Below, in pieces: positions 13,666-20,341 of a stretch of 28,709 nucleotides of DNA. This stretch comes from a virus. Below the pieces are notes generated by a model. The model did not search any database. It was given only the letters and a program-made list of their open reading frames with translations, and was not told the DNA's origin. A program made the translations under genes and the position numbers. The stretch lies in IMG/VR virus record IMGVR_UViG_3300021519_000751, positions 1 to 28,709 of that record; one strand, written 5' to 3'. Within the stretch, counting starts at the first letter, position 1. Every line of letters begins with the position of its first letter.

Positions 13666-14085
13666 TTAGAGTTCCCATTTGATGTTACAGCCATTTTCAT
13701 TATCTTCACTAATTTCAATCTCTATTGCCCTGCCAGGATAACGAGTTGTAATTACTTGATACAAGTCTTCTGCAATCATTTCGCAGCTCTTGAAGTCAAG
13801 TTGTAGTGTAGCTTCATTATAAAGCTTTGTCAACCAGCGTTTAAACTGGATGAATTCAATATCCCTATCTGAATGAAATACCTCAATGGCAACACGGAAG
13901 TGAAAAATGTGGCGATGAGGATATCCGAGGAAGCTGACATCATACTCATCGCCCGTCGCCAGCTTAGGATCATCCAAAGCGGCAGGATACTTGTGGATAC
14001 CTTCACGGGCGAAAGTTACCCAAATCATGCTCTTTCTTAGTACTGGCATACGGTCTGTTACCTTCTTTTTCTTAAAGAAACTCAT
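13666..14085 (-). CDS. T-fold, QueD/PTPS-like protein
   Basis: 139 residues. The pattern is that of a 6-pyruvoyltetrahydropterin synthase-like T-fold: an opening strand (MIWVTFAREGIHKY), a His-rich strand HRHIFHFRVAIEV, then DFKSCEMIAEDLY (position of the conserved helix) and a final strand with Glu, AIEIEISEDNENGC. It lacks the QueD Cys-x3-His-Gly-His block, so it is probably not a second QueD enzyme of the ordinary kind; it may bind pterin or a deazaguanine precursor, or it may be purely structural. The start ATG at 14085 overlaps the upstream stop (ATGA) with an AAGGA site. The fold call is a pattern judgement. Confidence 0.6.
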   Translation of the reverse strand: MSFFKKKKVTDRMPVLRKSMIWVTFAREGIHKYPAALDDPKLATGDEYDVSFLGYPHRHIFHFRVAIEVFHSDRDIEFIQFKRWLTKLYNEATLQLDFKSCEMIAEDLYQVITTRYPGRAIEIEISEDNENGCNIKWEL

Positions 14086-14414
14086 TTTGAATCCTTATGG
14101 AAATCATTATAATCTTCAATATAGTTGTCAAGCACTCGCTTAAAGTTAACAACATCGTCGTGATTGGGAATAACATCATGCCATTCAATATTACCACGAC
14201 CAATAAGGAAGCTGGTAGCCATCTTAAGCCGTTCCCAAAAATTGAGATGACCTTTATCTGACTGAAGCATGAAGTAAAGCTCTGGCTCATCAGTACCAGT
14301 TTGATCAAAATATTTTACTTGGATGATGTGTTCGGGACCATGGCATTGACAGCCAATGTAGATCTCTTCACTCTTATCAATAATCAATTTATCACCGTTA
14401 GTTAGTGTGTCCAT
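14082..14414 (-). CDS. Small conserved-type phage protein, unknown function
   Basis: 110 residues. A CQCHGPEH motif (residues about 22-29) is followed by the strand IIQVKYFDQ, an ELYFMLQSD segment and a helix with W-x-R (NFWERLKMATSFL). From memory the C-x-C-x-x-PEH start with a following ELYF strand recurs in phage proteins without assigned function; a metal site is possible. The ATG lies 6 nt after the -10 of a consensus promoter and lacks a ribosome binding site, giving a probable leaderless mRNA. Downstream overlap with the T-fold gene is ATGA. Confidence 0.75.
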   Translation of the reverse strand: MDTLTNGDKLIIDKSEEIYIGCQCHGPEHIIQVKYFDQTGTDEPELYFMLQSDKGHLNFWERLKMATSFLIGRGNIEWHDVIPNHDDVVNFKRVLDNYIEDYNDFHKDSK

Positions 14415-14420
14415 AGTGTT

Positions 14421-14449
14421 ATACTACTATAATGTTAGAGTGATGTCAA
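14421..14449 (-). promoter_or_regulatory. Sigma70-like promoter, ATG 6 nt after -10
   Basis: On the minus strand, TTGACA (14449-14444, perfect), a 17-bp spacer and TAGTAT (14426-14421, 4 of 6). The six bases AACACT separate the -10 from the ATG at 14414. The -35 overlaps the end of the upstream gene (stop at 14435). This is the third promoter in the window with this geometry. Confidence 0.65.
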
Positions 14450-14887
14450 TGAATATGTTTGAGCAAAGATGTCTTTCTTAATTACACCATAGTCATTAGG
14501 TCCATGCTTTACAATGTAGTCATTGCCAGCAGTATAATTAAGTGGTTCGCCCCAACTAGTATTGACGACACCATCATGGTCAGCTAACTTAGCCATCTTT
14601 ATAATCTTTTTGGGGGTAGCTGTACCATCACCATTATCATCATATAATCCAGCAAACTTCTCAGCAGGAATAGGATACTGCTCACCCTTTGGGCCAGTGA
14701 TGATCTTATAGCCGGTATCATACTTAACAGGACCTTCGAGGGTTTCTAGTGTCCCTGCTGTATTAGCAGTTTCATACTTTACTGGATTAGCCTTCTTATA
14801 TGTTTCAAAGGAACCAGTTTCAAACCAGCCGTCATTGATTGATTCACTTAGCATGTCAATATACTTTCTAAAGAATTTTGGATCCAT
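14435..14887 (-). CDS. Protein with duplicated PGDYG-like module
   Basis: 150 residues. Two related modules are visible: the first around residues 52-85 (GYKIITGPKGEQYPIPAEKF, then AGLYD) and the second around 118-148 (DYIVKHGPNDYGVIKKDIF, then AQTYS). Both follow Y-x-I-x-x-G-P-x-x-x-x-x-x-I-x-x-x-x-F-A-x-x-Y. The second resembles the short PGDYG-type domain found in small bacterial and phage proteins. The first 20 residues (MDPKFFRKYIDMLSES) form an amphipathic helix. The ATG at 14887 has no ribosome binding site and lies 5 nt after a late-promoter-like motif. Function unknown; a structural role is possible. Confidence 0.7.
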   Translation of the reverse strand: MDPKFFRKYIDMLSESINDGWFETGSFETYKKANPVKYETANTAGTLETLEGPVKYDTGYKIITGPKGEQYPIPAEKFAGLYDDNGDGTATPKKIIKMAKLADHDGVVNTSWGEPLNYTAGNDYIVKHGPNDYGVIKKDIFAQTYSLTSL

Positions 14888-14892
14888 GTTAA

Positions 14893-14900
14893 TATTTATT
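14893..14900 (-). promoter_or_regulatory. Candidate T4-type late promoter motif next to ATG
   Basis: AATAAATA on the minus strand matches the T4-like late core. It overlaps the TAA of the upstream gene (14896) and ends 5 nt before the ATG at 14887, so transcription would begin at the start codon. No Shine-Dalgarno is present. Short AT-rich motif, so moderate confidence only. Confidence 0.45.
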
Positions 14901-15417
14901 TTACTTCAGTATCTTTGGTATATTCATCCCAATATGTATACTTGTCATTGCTCATAAGATCATGTAGCTTATGCGTCCATACCCCGGAATTAGTTGCACC
15001 CCAAGTACGATCATCAATCTTAAGTGTTGTGTTATAGTTAAACAACTGAATAAAAGGAAGCTTAACACTGATCATTGGTACAAACTTATTAGATTCACAA
15101 AGTCCAGATTCAAGTAATCCTTCACTCTGTCTAACGTCAAGATCTAGTGTGACCCAGTATTCTGCTTCCAAACAAGGCTTAATTGTTTCTTCCCACTTAG
15201 CCCATTCTGCATAATTGTCATTGTCAATGTCTGGAAAACTTTGACTTGTGCCAAAATAGATATGTTTAACTCTATTTTGTTTTGCCTTTGCTAAGATTTC
15301 ATTTACAGGAGGTGTACCAACGACAAAAAGGGTGTACATACCATGACAAATAGTATGTTCAACTTCATACCCTGTAAAGTATACAACTGCTTGACGCTCT
15401 TCAGTGTTTAATCCCAT
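14896..15417 (-). CDS. Protein of unknown function
   Basis: 173 residues, family not recognised. The N-terminal half alternates strands and helices like an alpha/beta domain (VVYFTGYEVEHT, YTLFVVGTPP, VKHIYFGTSQSFPD). The C-terminal half carries VTLDLDVRQSE, an SVKLPFIQLFNYN strand, KIDDRTWGATNSGVW and an acidic tail. The segment WGATNSGVWTHKLHDL looks conserved in character. The start ATG at 15417 has an AGAGGA site within the end of the dehydrogenase gene (10-nt overlap). A consensus promoter lies inside that upstream gene about 75 nt before this start. It belongs to the block between DpdA and folE, so a role in base tailoring is possible but unsupported. Confidence 0.7.
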   Translation of the reverse strand: MGLNTEERQAVVYFTGYEVEHTICHGMYTLFVVGTPPVNEILAKAKQNRVKHIYFGTSQSFPDIDNDNYAEWAKWEETIKPCLEAEYWVTLDLDVRQSEGLLESGLCESNKFVPMISVKLPFIQLFNYNTTLKIDDRTWGATNSGVWTHKLHDLMSNDKYTYWDEYTKDTEVK

Positions 15418-16319
15418 ATCAAATATCCTCTGCTATAACCCACAGGACGATTTACTCCGTCTTCAAACGCCTGCTGCCATTCTGTACTACGACTATATCC
15501 CCTAGACCAAAAATTGTCAACAACTAGAATACCTTCTTCAATCCAATCCTTTGCAGTAATCATGCAGTAATGGAACATGCTAGTGCGTGGACTTGGGCAA
15601 ATAATAGTTGTGGCATTCCACAGCATTTGACTAAAGTTAGTGGTAATTAACTGTTTCTTTTCGGCAGCAAGTATCCAAATACCCCCAGGTTTCAACAGTG
15701 ACTTATCTAATACACTGCTATCATCCTTAAGATCAACAACAACTTCATACTGACCACGTGGCTCTGAATCTAACGTACATTCCATACGCCACAAATCTTT
15801 ATTACTATTTCCCACAACATGAATATCAAACTTTAATCCATGCGTAAGTATAGTTTGGTAAGCAATCCATGCTAAAAATCCACTGCCGAGTATTAGTAGT
15901 CTTGCACCATTTCCCTGTACACTACGCAACATTGGGAAAGCTTGATTGATTATGTTAATTCCACAAGCAACTGGCTCAAGGATATACTTTGGATCAGCAC
16001 TGGGTACAATTACATACTCGCCATGACGAACATTATAATAATCACTAAAAGCAGGTTCACCCCGAGTAGCAACAATATTGCCAGGTACAATACCAACGAT
16101 ATCTTTTCCAACTTCAATTACTTCCGCTAATCCTTCATGCCCCTGCATATGTATAGGCAATGGTCCAAAGTTACCCTGCATCATGTCAATGTCACTACGA
16201 CAAATACCAGTCATAATAGCTTTGACACTAATTTCATTGTCCTTATGCTGAGGCTTTTCCCAGCTTGTTTCTACAAACTTGCCATCACCTGCTGTATAAA
16301 GAATTCTATTTTTCATCAT
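15408..16319 (-). CDS. Zinc-type alcohol dehydrogenase-like (MDR) oxidoreductase
   Basis: 303 residues, shorter than the usual about 340. The catalytic-zinc motifs of medium-chain dehydrogenases are present: GICRSDIDMMQG (Cys about 40), MQGHEGLAEVIEVG (His-Glu about 60) and LEPVACGINI (Glu about 114). The nucleotide site is ARLLILGSGFLAW (GxGxxA-like). The structural-zinc lobe with four Cys is missing, which explains the short length. It would oxidise or reduce an alcohol/sugar with NAD(P). It overlaps the Gfo/Idh gene by 14 nt. Two adjacent ATGs (16319, 16316) are possible starts. MDR plus Gfo/Idh next to each other suggests a sugar-processing pair. Confidence 0.82.
   Translation of the reverse strand: MMKNRILYTAGDGKFVETSWEKPQHKDNEISVKAIMTGICRSDIDMMQGNFGPLPIHMQGHEGLAEVIEVGKDIVGIVPGNIVATRGEPAFSDYYNVRHGEYVIVPSADPKYILEPVACGINIINQAFPMLRSVQGNGARLLILGSGFLAWIAYQTILTHGLKFDIHVVGNSNKDLWRMECTLDSEPRGQYEVVVDLKDDSSVLDKSLLKPGGIWILAAEKKQLITTNFSQMLWNATTIICPSPRTSMFHYCMITAKDWIEEGILVVDNFWSRGYSRSTEWQQAFEDGVNRPVGYSRGYLIWD
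15492..15520 (-). promoter_or_regulatory. Candidate internal promoter inside the MDR gene
   Basis: On the minus strand, TTGACA (15520-15515), a 17-bp spacer and TATAGT (15497-15492). It lies in the last third of the dehydrogenase coding sequence and would transcribe the gene starting at 15417 with about 70 nt of leader. The match is as good as the intergenic promoters, but coding constraint could produce it by chance. Confidence 0.48.
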
Positions 16320-17193
16320 ATGGCCCTATCATATTGTGTATCCATAGGTCTTGTTCAAGTTGATTCTTCCACCAAGCATTGTTATCTATATTAGCATAAG
16401 CAGTTTCAATCATCTTCTTATATGCAGACTCGGGGCACAGTCCCAGACCAAATCTACGTTCAAAACTATAGAAGAATGAAATACTTTGATCATTTTGTGT
16501 CATGCTACGCCAATCAGCAACCAAATTAAAATGTAGATTATCAACTACCATTCTAATACGACAGTAGTCATCAACATCATACAAGCCATTGGGATCGACT
16601 ACTCCGTAATCAGTATCGAGTACGTGTTCCAGCTTCCAGCGTTGCTCTTTAACATAATTGGATATATTGCAATCTTGATAGTTATCAGGTTTAATCGCAG
16701 CAACCAAACTTAGTAGATGAGGCATTAAGTCTCTGCTTACACCACCAAAGCTATAATGGCTATTGGTAAACCAAGTACCTGGACCAGGAACTCGATTGTA
16801 ATTAATCCACTTTATATCAATGCTAGTGCTTTTACTAGCTAGATCTCGATAAAGTTCAATATCATCTCGATATTGATTGTTCTTAATCATCATGAATTTA
16901 GTTTCAGGGCAGGACTCAACCATAACTTCCCAGTCACGAGCCGTTCTAACACCGGGCTTTTCAATAAGCACCATTCTGCTGTGTTCTGATATGAGATAAG
17001 CTATCTGTTCATGTGTATGATTTGGAGTGCATATAAATGTTGCATCAAACATTTTATGTGCATCTATTGCTAAACCAACACTTTTAAAGTCTGCGGGCTT
17101 TATTGTATCAACTGTAACAACTTCGTGCCCAAGTTCAGTGAGCACTGTTTTGTAAAGTGCTCCAATTCCCATTCCAACGATTAAATTTTTCAT
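16306..17193 (-). CDS. Gfo/Idh/MocA-family oxidoreductase
   Basis: 295 residues. The N-terminus has a Rossmann NAD(P) site (LIVGMGIGALYKTVL, G-x-G-x-G at residues 7-11), the strand ATFICTPNHTHEQI (CTPNxxH is the family's signature) and the catalytic-type EKPG motif at VLIEKPGVR (about 80). The C-terminal part is the alpha/beta substrate domain with a HYSFGGVSRDLMPHLL segment matching the family's GGGxxxDxGxH region (here GG-x-x-R-D-x-x-P-H). These enzymes act on sugars, inositols or related compounds. The start ATG follows GAGTGAG formed by the end of dpdA, so it may be translated from the DpdA transcript as well as from the internal promoter at 17347-17375. Confidence 0.85.
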   Translation of the reverse strand: MKNLIVGMGIGALYKTVLTELGHEVVTVDTIKPADFKSVGLAIDAHKMFDATFICTPNHTHEQIAYLISEHSRMVLIEKPGVRTARDWEVMVESCPETKFMMIKNNQYRDDIELYRDLASKSTSIDIKWINYNRVPGPGTWFTNSHYSFGGVSRDLMPHLLSLVAAIKPDNYQDCNISNYVKEQRWKLEHVLDTDYGVVDPNGLYDVDDYCRIRMVVDNLHFNLVADWRSMTQNDQSISFFYSFERRFGLGLCPESAYKKMIETAYANIDNNAWWKNQLEQDLWIHNMIGPYDEK

Positions 17194-17196
17194 ATC

Positions 17197-18741
17197 TCAC
17201 TCAAACAATGAATTGTAATGTTCTGGTACAATGCTGGCAACTTTCTTTTCTTCAATGATATCAGCTACAGCTTCTTCTACAGATTGTGCAGTTGAAAGTT
17301 CAAAATGTTTATTGTGCATGGTACTAGCATTAATAGTTCTCTTGCCAGTATAACCCCGTTGCCCGATGATGTCAATCCAAAACTTACTATGTTCCTCAAT
17401 AAGATCTAAGCCACGTTGGTTACCTGCGTTCTTAATAACTTCATCAACAAGTTCACGAAAACGTATACCGGTATTCTTTTGAATTAACATACCAGGAACA
17501 ACACCAAGGTCATACTGTTCATTGGCAGTAAGCACGGAATTGATATGCATCCAAACATTATGTGCCATTTGAATAGCATAGCTGAAACTGTCCCAGCTTG
17601 TCTTACCTTCCTTGCCAATCATATTAAGATCACCAGGCTTATAACAACATACATCCTTTACGGAAATATGTTTAGATATATGGCTATCCATAAAGGTAGG
17701 GATAACACCATCATTGCGAGCCACATCTCCATACGGCCGATTGTCCGTTGCATATTTCTTGTTGTCGATCCCTGCTTCCATCCCGTAGGTCCATTTGCCG
17801 CCATGTTCAATCCTTAGTTGATCGTATACTAGTCCTTTGGCATTTGCCATGAATGGACTTGCACAATCAAAACTGATAGTAAAGTCCTCGTTATGATATT
17901 TACGAACAGCACGTTGAACATCAGTTAAAAGTGTAGCCCACTCTAACTTGCTTGTGCCAAGAAAGTGCATCCAATCATGTGTGCCTTTTTCAAGTAATCC
18001 ATCACGGATCATCTGTACAATACGTCGAAGCACCAAGTGAATGTCACACATATTCTGACCGCCCATAGCCCACCCATTAAAGTGTGTTTCTGGATACAGC
18101 TTTGGATCATTGAAGTCCTTCATTTGATTATACCAATCATCTGCTTCAGTATGATTTTCACCTTGTAGCACGTTTAGGAACTTACAACGTCCTGTGCGAT
18201 GTTTCATCCAGTATTCGTTATTGATACGAGTACCTTTTACTGCTTCTTCGTAGGTGCTAATACCAGTAGCACGAGCACCAGCAGGGCTACGAGCGACCCA
18301 AGCGGGAATATCAAGGACCATACCGTAATCCATATAAGCGTCCATCCAACGAAGAACACCATCACGTTTAGCATGAGCCTTAGGACAGTTAGGATCTCTC
18401 CAATCACCTTCCCACACCCCTTTACCAATTTGGAACCCACCTGAATCTCCAAGTACAAAACTATTAGGGTCACGATTACGAACCATTTCTTCTTTTTCTT
18501 CAGGACGCACATCTAGAATGGCATGTCCTGCAGAATACAGACACCAAGGATAATAGAAGTAACTGATATCTGGATCGAGGAAATCTAATCCTCTGATGCC
18601 ATTTTGCATTGACACAGGGATTCTACTGGCCTGCATCTTCTTCCCATACTTACAAATTTGGAAAGTATAAAAACTACTCAGTGCTGGTAAGAACACTGCG
18701 TAGTCTTTCTGTCTTAACTTCATATTATCCTGAGGTATCAT
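17197..18741 (-). CDS. dpdA: DpdA-like DNA-guanine transglycosylase
   Basis: 514 residues. Motifs of the tRNA-guanine transglycosylase fold are present: LGDSGGFQIGKG (D99-Q104, base recognition), LNVLQGENH (188-196), WAMGGQN (224-230) and TISFDCASPF, whose D292 matches the nucleophile Asp of TGT. The CxCx2C zinc motif of tRNA enzymes is not seen, and the protein is longer than TGT, as in phage and bacterial DpdA that place 7-deazaguanines in DNA. It sits 2 bp after the sliding clamp gene and in the same window as folE, queD and queE. The first ATG (18741) has no clear site; ATG at 18723 follows AGGAT and is an alternative start. No clear terminator separates it from the oxidoreductase. Confidence 0.9.
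   Translation of the reverse strand: MIPQDNMKLRQKDYAVFLPALSSFYTFQICKYGKKMQASRIPVSMQNGIRGLDFLDPDISYFYYPWCLYSAGHAILDVRPEEKEEMVRNRDPNSFVLGDSGGFQIGKGVWEGDWRDPNCPKAHAKRDGVLRWMDAYMDYGMVLDIPAWVARSPAGARATGISTYEEAVKGTRINNEYWMKHRTGRCKFLNVLQGENHTEADDWYNQMKDFNDPKLYPETHFNGWAMGGQNMCDIHLVLRRIVQMIRDGLLEKGTHDWMHFLGTSKLEWATLLTDVQRAVRKYHNEDFTISFDCASPFMANAKGLVYDQLRIEHGGKWTYGMEAGIDNKKYATDNRPYGDVARNDGVIPTFMDSHISKHISVKDVCCYKPGDLNMIGKEGKTSWDSFSYAIQMAHNVWMHINSVLTANEQYDLGVVPGMLIQKNTGIRFRELVDEVIKNAGNQRGLDLIEEHSKFWIDIIGQRGYTGKRTINASTMHNKHFELSTAQSVEEAVADIIEEKKVASIVPEHYNSLFE
17347..17375 (-). promoter_or_regulatory. Candidate internal promoter inside dpdA
   Basis: On the minus strand, TTGACA (17375-17370), a 17-bp spacer and TATACT (17352-17347). 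It lies within the last 60 codons of dpdA and would serve the oxidoreductase gene starting at 17193. Both boxes match the consensus well (6 of 6 and 5 of 6), but the location in coding sequence leaves doubt. Confidence 0.48.
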
Positions 18742-18743
18742 TT

Positions 18744-19472
18744 TTACTTGCTCTGTGCTGGTAGAATATAAGTGTACTCAATTAATCCGCTGTCAACAGT
18801 GATCTGACTTGCACCATCATCGCTGAACTTAACAACAGTATCTCCGGCAAGTGTCATGATGCTTAAGAACTTAATAATGGGCCAGCACCATCCCTTAGTT
18901 AATGTGCCAGTTACATCACTCTGAAATACAAAGTTACCAGCATGGCTGCTATGATCGCCAAAGAAAAACTTCAAATCAGTTCCATCTGTCTTTGCAATGA
19001 AAACTGTTTCTTCATTGTTAGCGTTTGCTTGGAACTTAAAACGCTGTACACTAGCAAGACTGGGCTCGATAGTAACATTCCAATTCACACCCTTAAACTT
19101 TGAAGACTTCAACTTTTCATTAATAACTTCGGATGTCATGAACCTATAGTCATTCTTAAAGTCGCCAGTGGCATTTTCAAAATGGATACTGTCTGGAACT
19201 TCTACTCCATTCTTATCCTTCTTGACTAACTCAATTATGGCATTTTCCTTGTACTCAGGAATATTCAAAATTGTGTTCAACCTAGCCAAATTTGGCATTC
19301 CAAACGTGCCATTAAAGTCAGGGTTTGGAGTCTTAAATGTTCCCTTAATTACTACACTCTTATCATCAGCAATTGCTTCAACAACAGTGCTTTTATCATC
19401 GCCGGTAATCTTTACTAATGTAATAGCAATTGGCAATGTGTGGTTAATAATATCTACTAGAAAATCTTTCAT
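18744..19472 (-). CDS. gp45: Sliding clamp, DNA polymerase processivity factor (T4 gp45-like)
   Basis: 242 residues, like T4 gp45. Clamp-type features include the opening helix MKDFLVDIINHTLPIA, strand VVEAIADDKSVVIKGTF, the loop GTFGMPNLARLNTIL and repeated acidic strands, ending VDSGLIEYTYILPAQ. I place the start at ATG 19472 because GAGGT lies 7 nt upstream; an upstream in-frame TTG at 19487 lacks a site and would put that ribosome site inside the gene. gp45 encircles DNA, tethers polymerase and, in T4, also activates late transcription. The polymerase in this window ends with a clamp-binding-type C-terminus (TFESLFD). dpdA follows immediately. Confidence 0.9.
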   Translation of the reverse strand: MKDFLVDIINHTLPIAITLVKITGDDKSTVVEAIADDKSVVIKGTFKTPNPDFNGTFGMPNLARLNTILNIPEYKENAIIELVKKDKNGVEVPDSIHFENATGDFKNDYRFMTSEVINEKLKSSKFKGVNWNVTIEPSLASVQRFKFQANANNEETVFIAKTDGTDLKFFFGDHSSHAGNFVFQSDVTGTLTKGWCWPIIKFLSIMTLAGDTVVKFSDDGASQITVDSGLIEYTYILPAQSK

Positions 19473-19495
19473 TTTTACCTCTTTCAATTTTTAGT

Positions 19496-20341
19496 TTACA
19501 ACAATTCAACATTTTTTTCAATAATTTTCGCAAGGGCGCTGCTTAATTTTATGCGAGGAATTTCTCCTGGCTTTTTACAGAGTATATAAGTCAAATGCCC
19601 AGGCTCTTTATTATTTCGAATAATTTCAAAACCTATATCTTTAAGATGATCAATCAGTTTTGATGTATTAGCTCCATAAAATCCTTTAATACTTCCATAC
19701 TGTTCTACACCCCACCATCTATCCAATGGGTTGTAATTGAACAAGTATACTCCACCTGGCATTAGTAAATTGAATACGCTTTCTGCAATGTTTTTCAAAT
19801 TTACCTCATTTTCAAACATTGTCCAGTGTAAACTATAAACTAACCCAAACATTTTCTGTGGCATTGGTGTCATATCATATTTAGAAATTTTATACTTCAT
19901 TAGTCTTTTTTCAGCAAATACAGTATTGAACTGCTGGGAAACATCTTCCAATAAAGTATTATCCCAATCTGCAATATACAATGGTTCAGCACCAACTACA
20001 CTGGGTAACAGTTTACCTGTTCCTGGAAATAAATCTAAACATGGATAATGCCAGTCGATCATAGAATCTAATATAGATCTATACTGTGATATCTCAGATT
20101 CTGGCATTTCATGTAACAAGAAGAATTTAATTCTATCCAGTCCCGATAATTCTAGTCTCTTCTCATCTAAGAATCTAGCTATATCATCTAAATTCTTTAA
20201 TTCTAATTCTAACCGTGGGATGGCAAAGCTTTTAATATTATGAATAAACTCTAATACATCCCACGGTAAATCTTCACTGTAAACCAATGATTCTAAAGCT
20301 TCACAGTACGCTATATATTTGGATAAGTTAGCAGCAGACAT
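19496..20341 (-). CDS. SAM-dependent methyltransferase (class I)
   Basis: 281 residues. The first 110 residues are a helical domain (many Leu/Glu/Arg). From about residue 112 there is a Rossmann methyltransferase: motif I LDLFPGTGKLLP, motif II strand LYIADWDN with the acidic ribose-binding residue, motif IV region GLVYSLHWTMF, and a post-motif segment LLMPGGVYLFNYNP. There is no DPPY or catalytic Cys motif, so an amino-type N6-adenine or C5-cytosine DNA methylase is not indicated. A small-molecule, protein or modified-base substrate is open. It overlaps the polymerase gene by TAATG and precedes the clamp gene by 24 bp, so it is coexpressed with replication genes. Confidence 0.78.
   Translation of the reverse strand: MSAANLSKYIAYCEALESLVYSEDLPWDVLEFIHNIKSFAIPRLELELKNLDDIARFLDEKRLELSGLDRIKFFLLHEMPESEISQYRSILDSMIDWHYPCLDLFPGTGKLLPSVVGAEPLYIADWDNTLLEDVSQQFNTVFAEKRLMKYKISKYDMTPMPQKMFGLVYSLHWTMFENEVNLKNIAESVFNLLMPGGVYLFNYNPLDRWWGVEQYGSIKGFYGANTSKLIDHLKDIGFEIIRNNKEPGHLTYILCKKPGEIPRIKLSSALAKIIEKNVELL

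Noticed and set aside
14094-14130. TTGACA and a perfect TATAAT on the minus strand inside the gene at 14082-14414
   Set aside because: The spacer is only 14 bp, outside the working range, and the boxes lie in coding sequence.
12034-18741. QueC or an amidotransferase hidden among the unknown proteins
   Set aside because: None of the unknown genes shows the PP-loop SGGxDS motif or the CxxC zinc motif of QueC, or a glutaminase Cys-His pair, so no QueC call can be supported.
18760-18800. TTGACA near the end of the clamp gene as a promoter for dpdA
   Set aside because: The nearest TATATT is about 20 bp away, too far for a standard promoter; dpdA is probably read from the clamp transcript.
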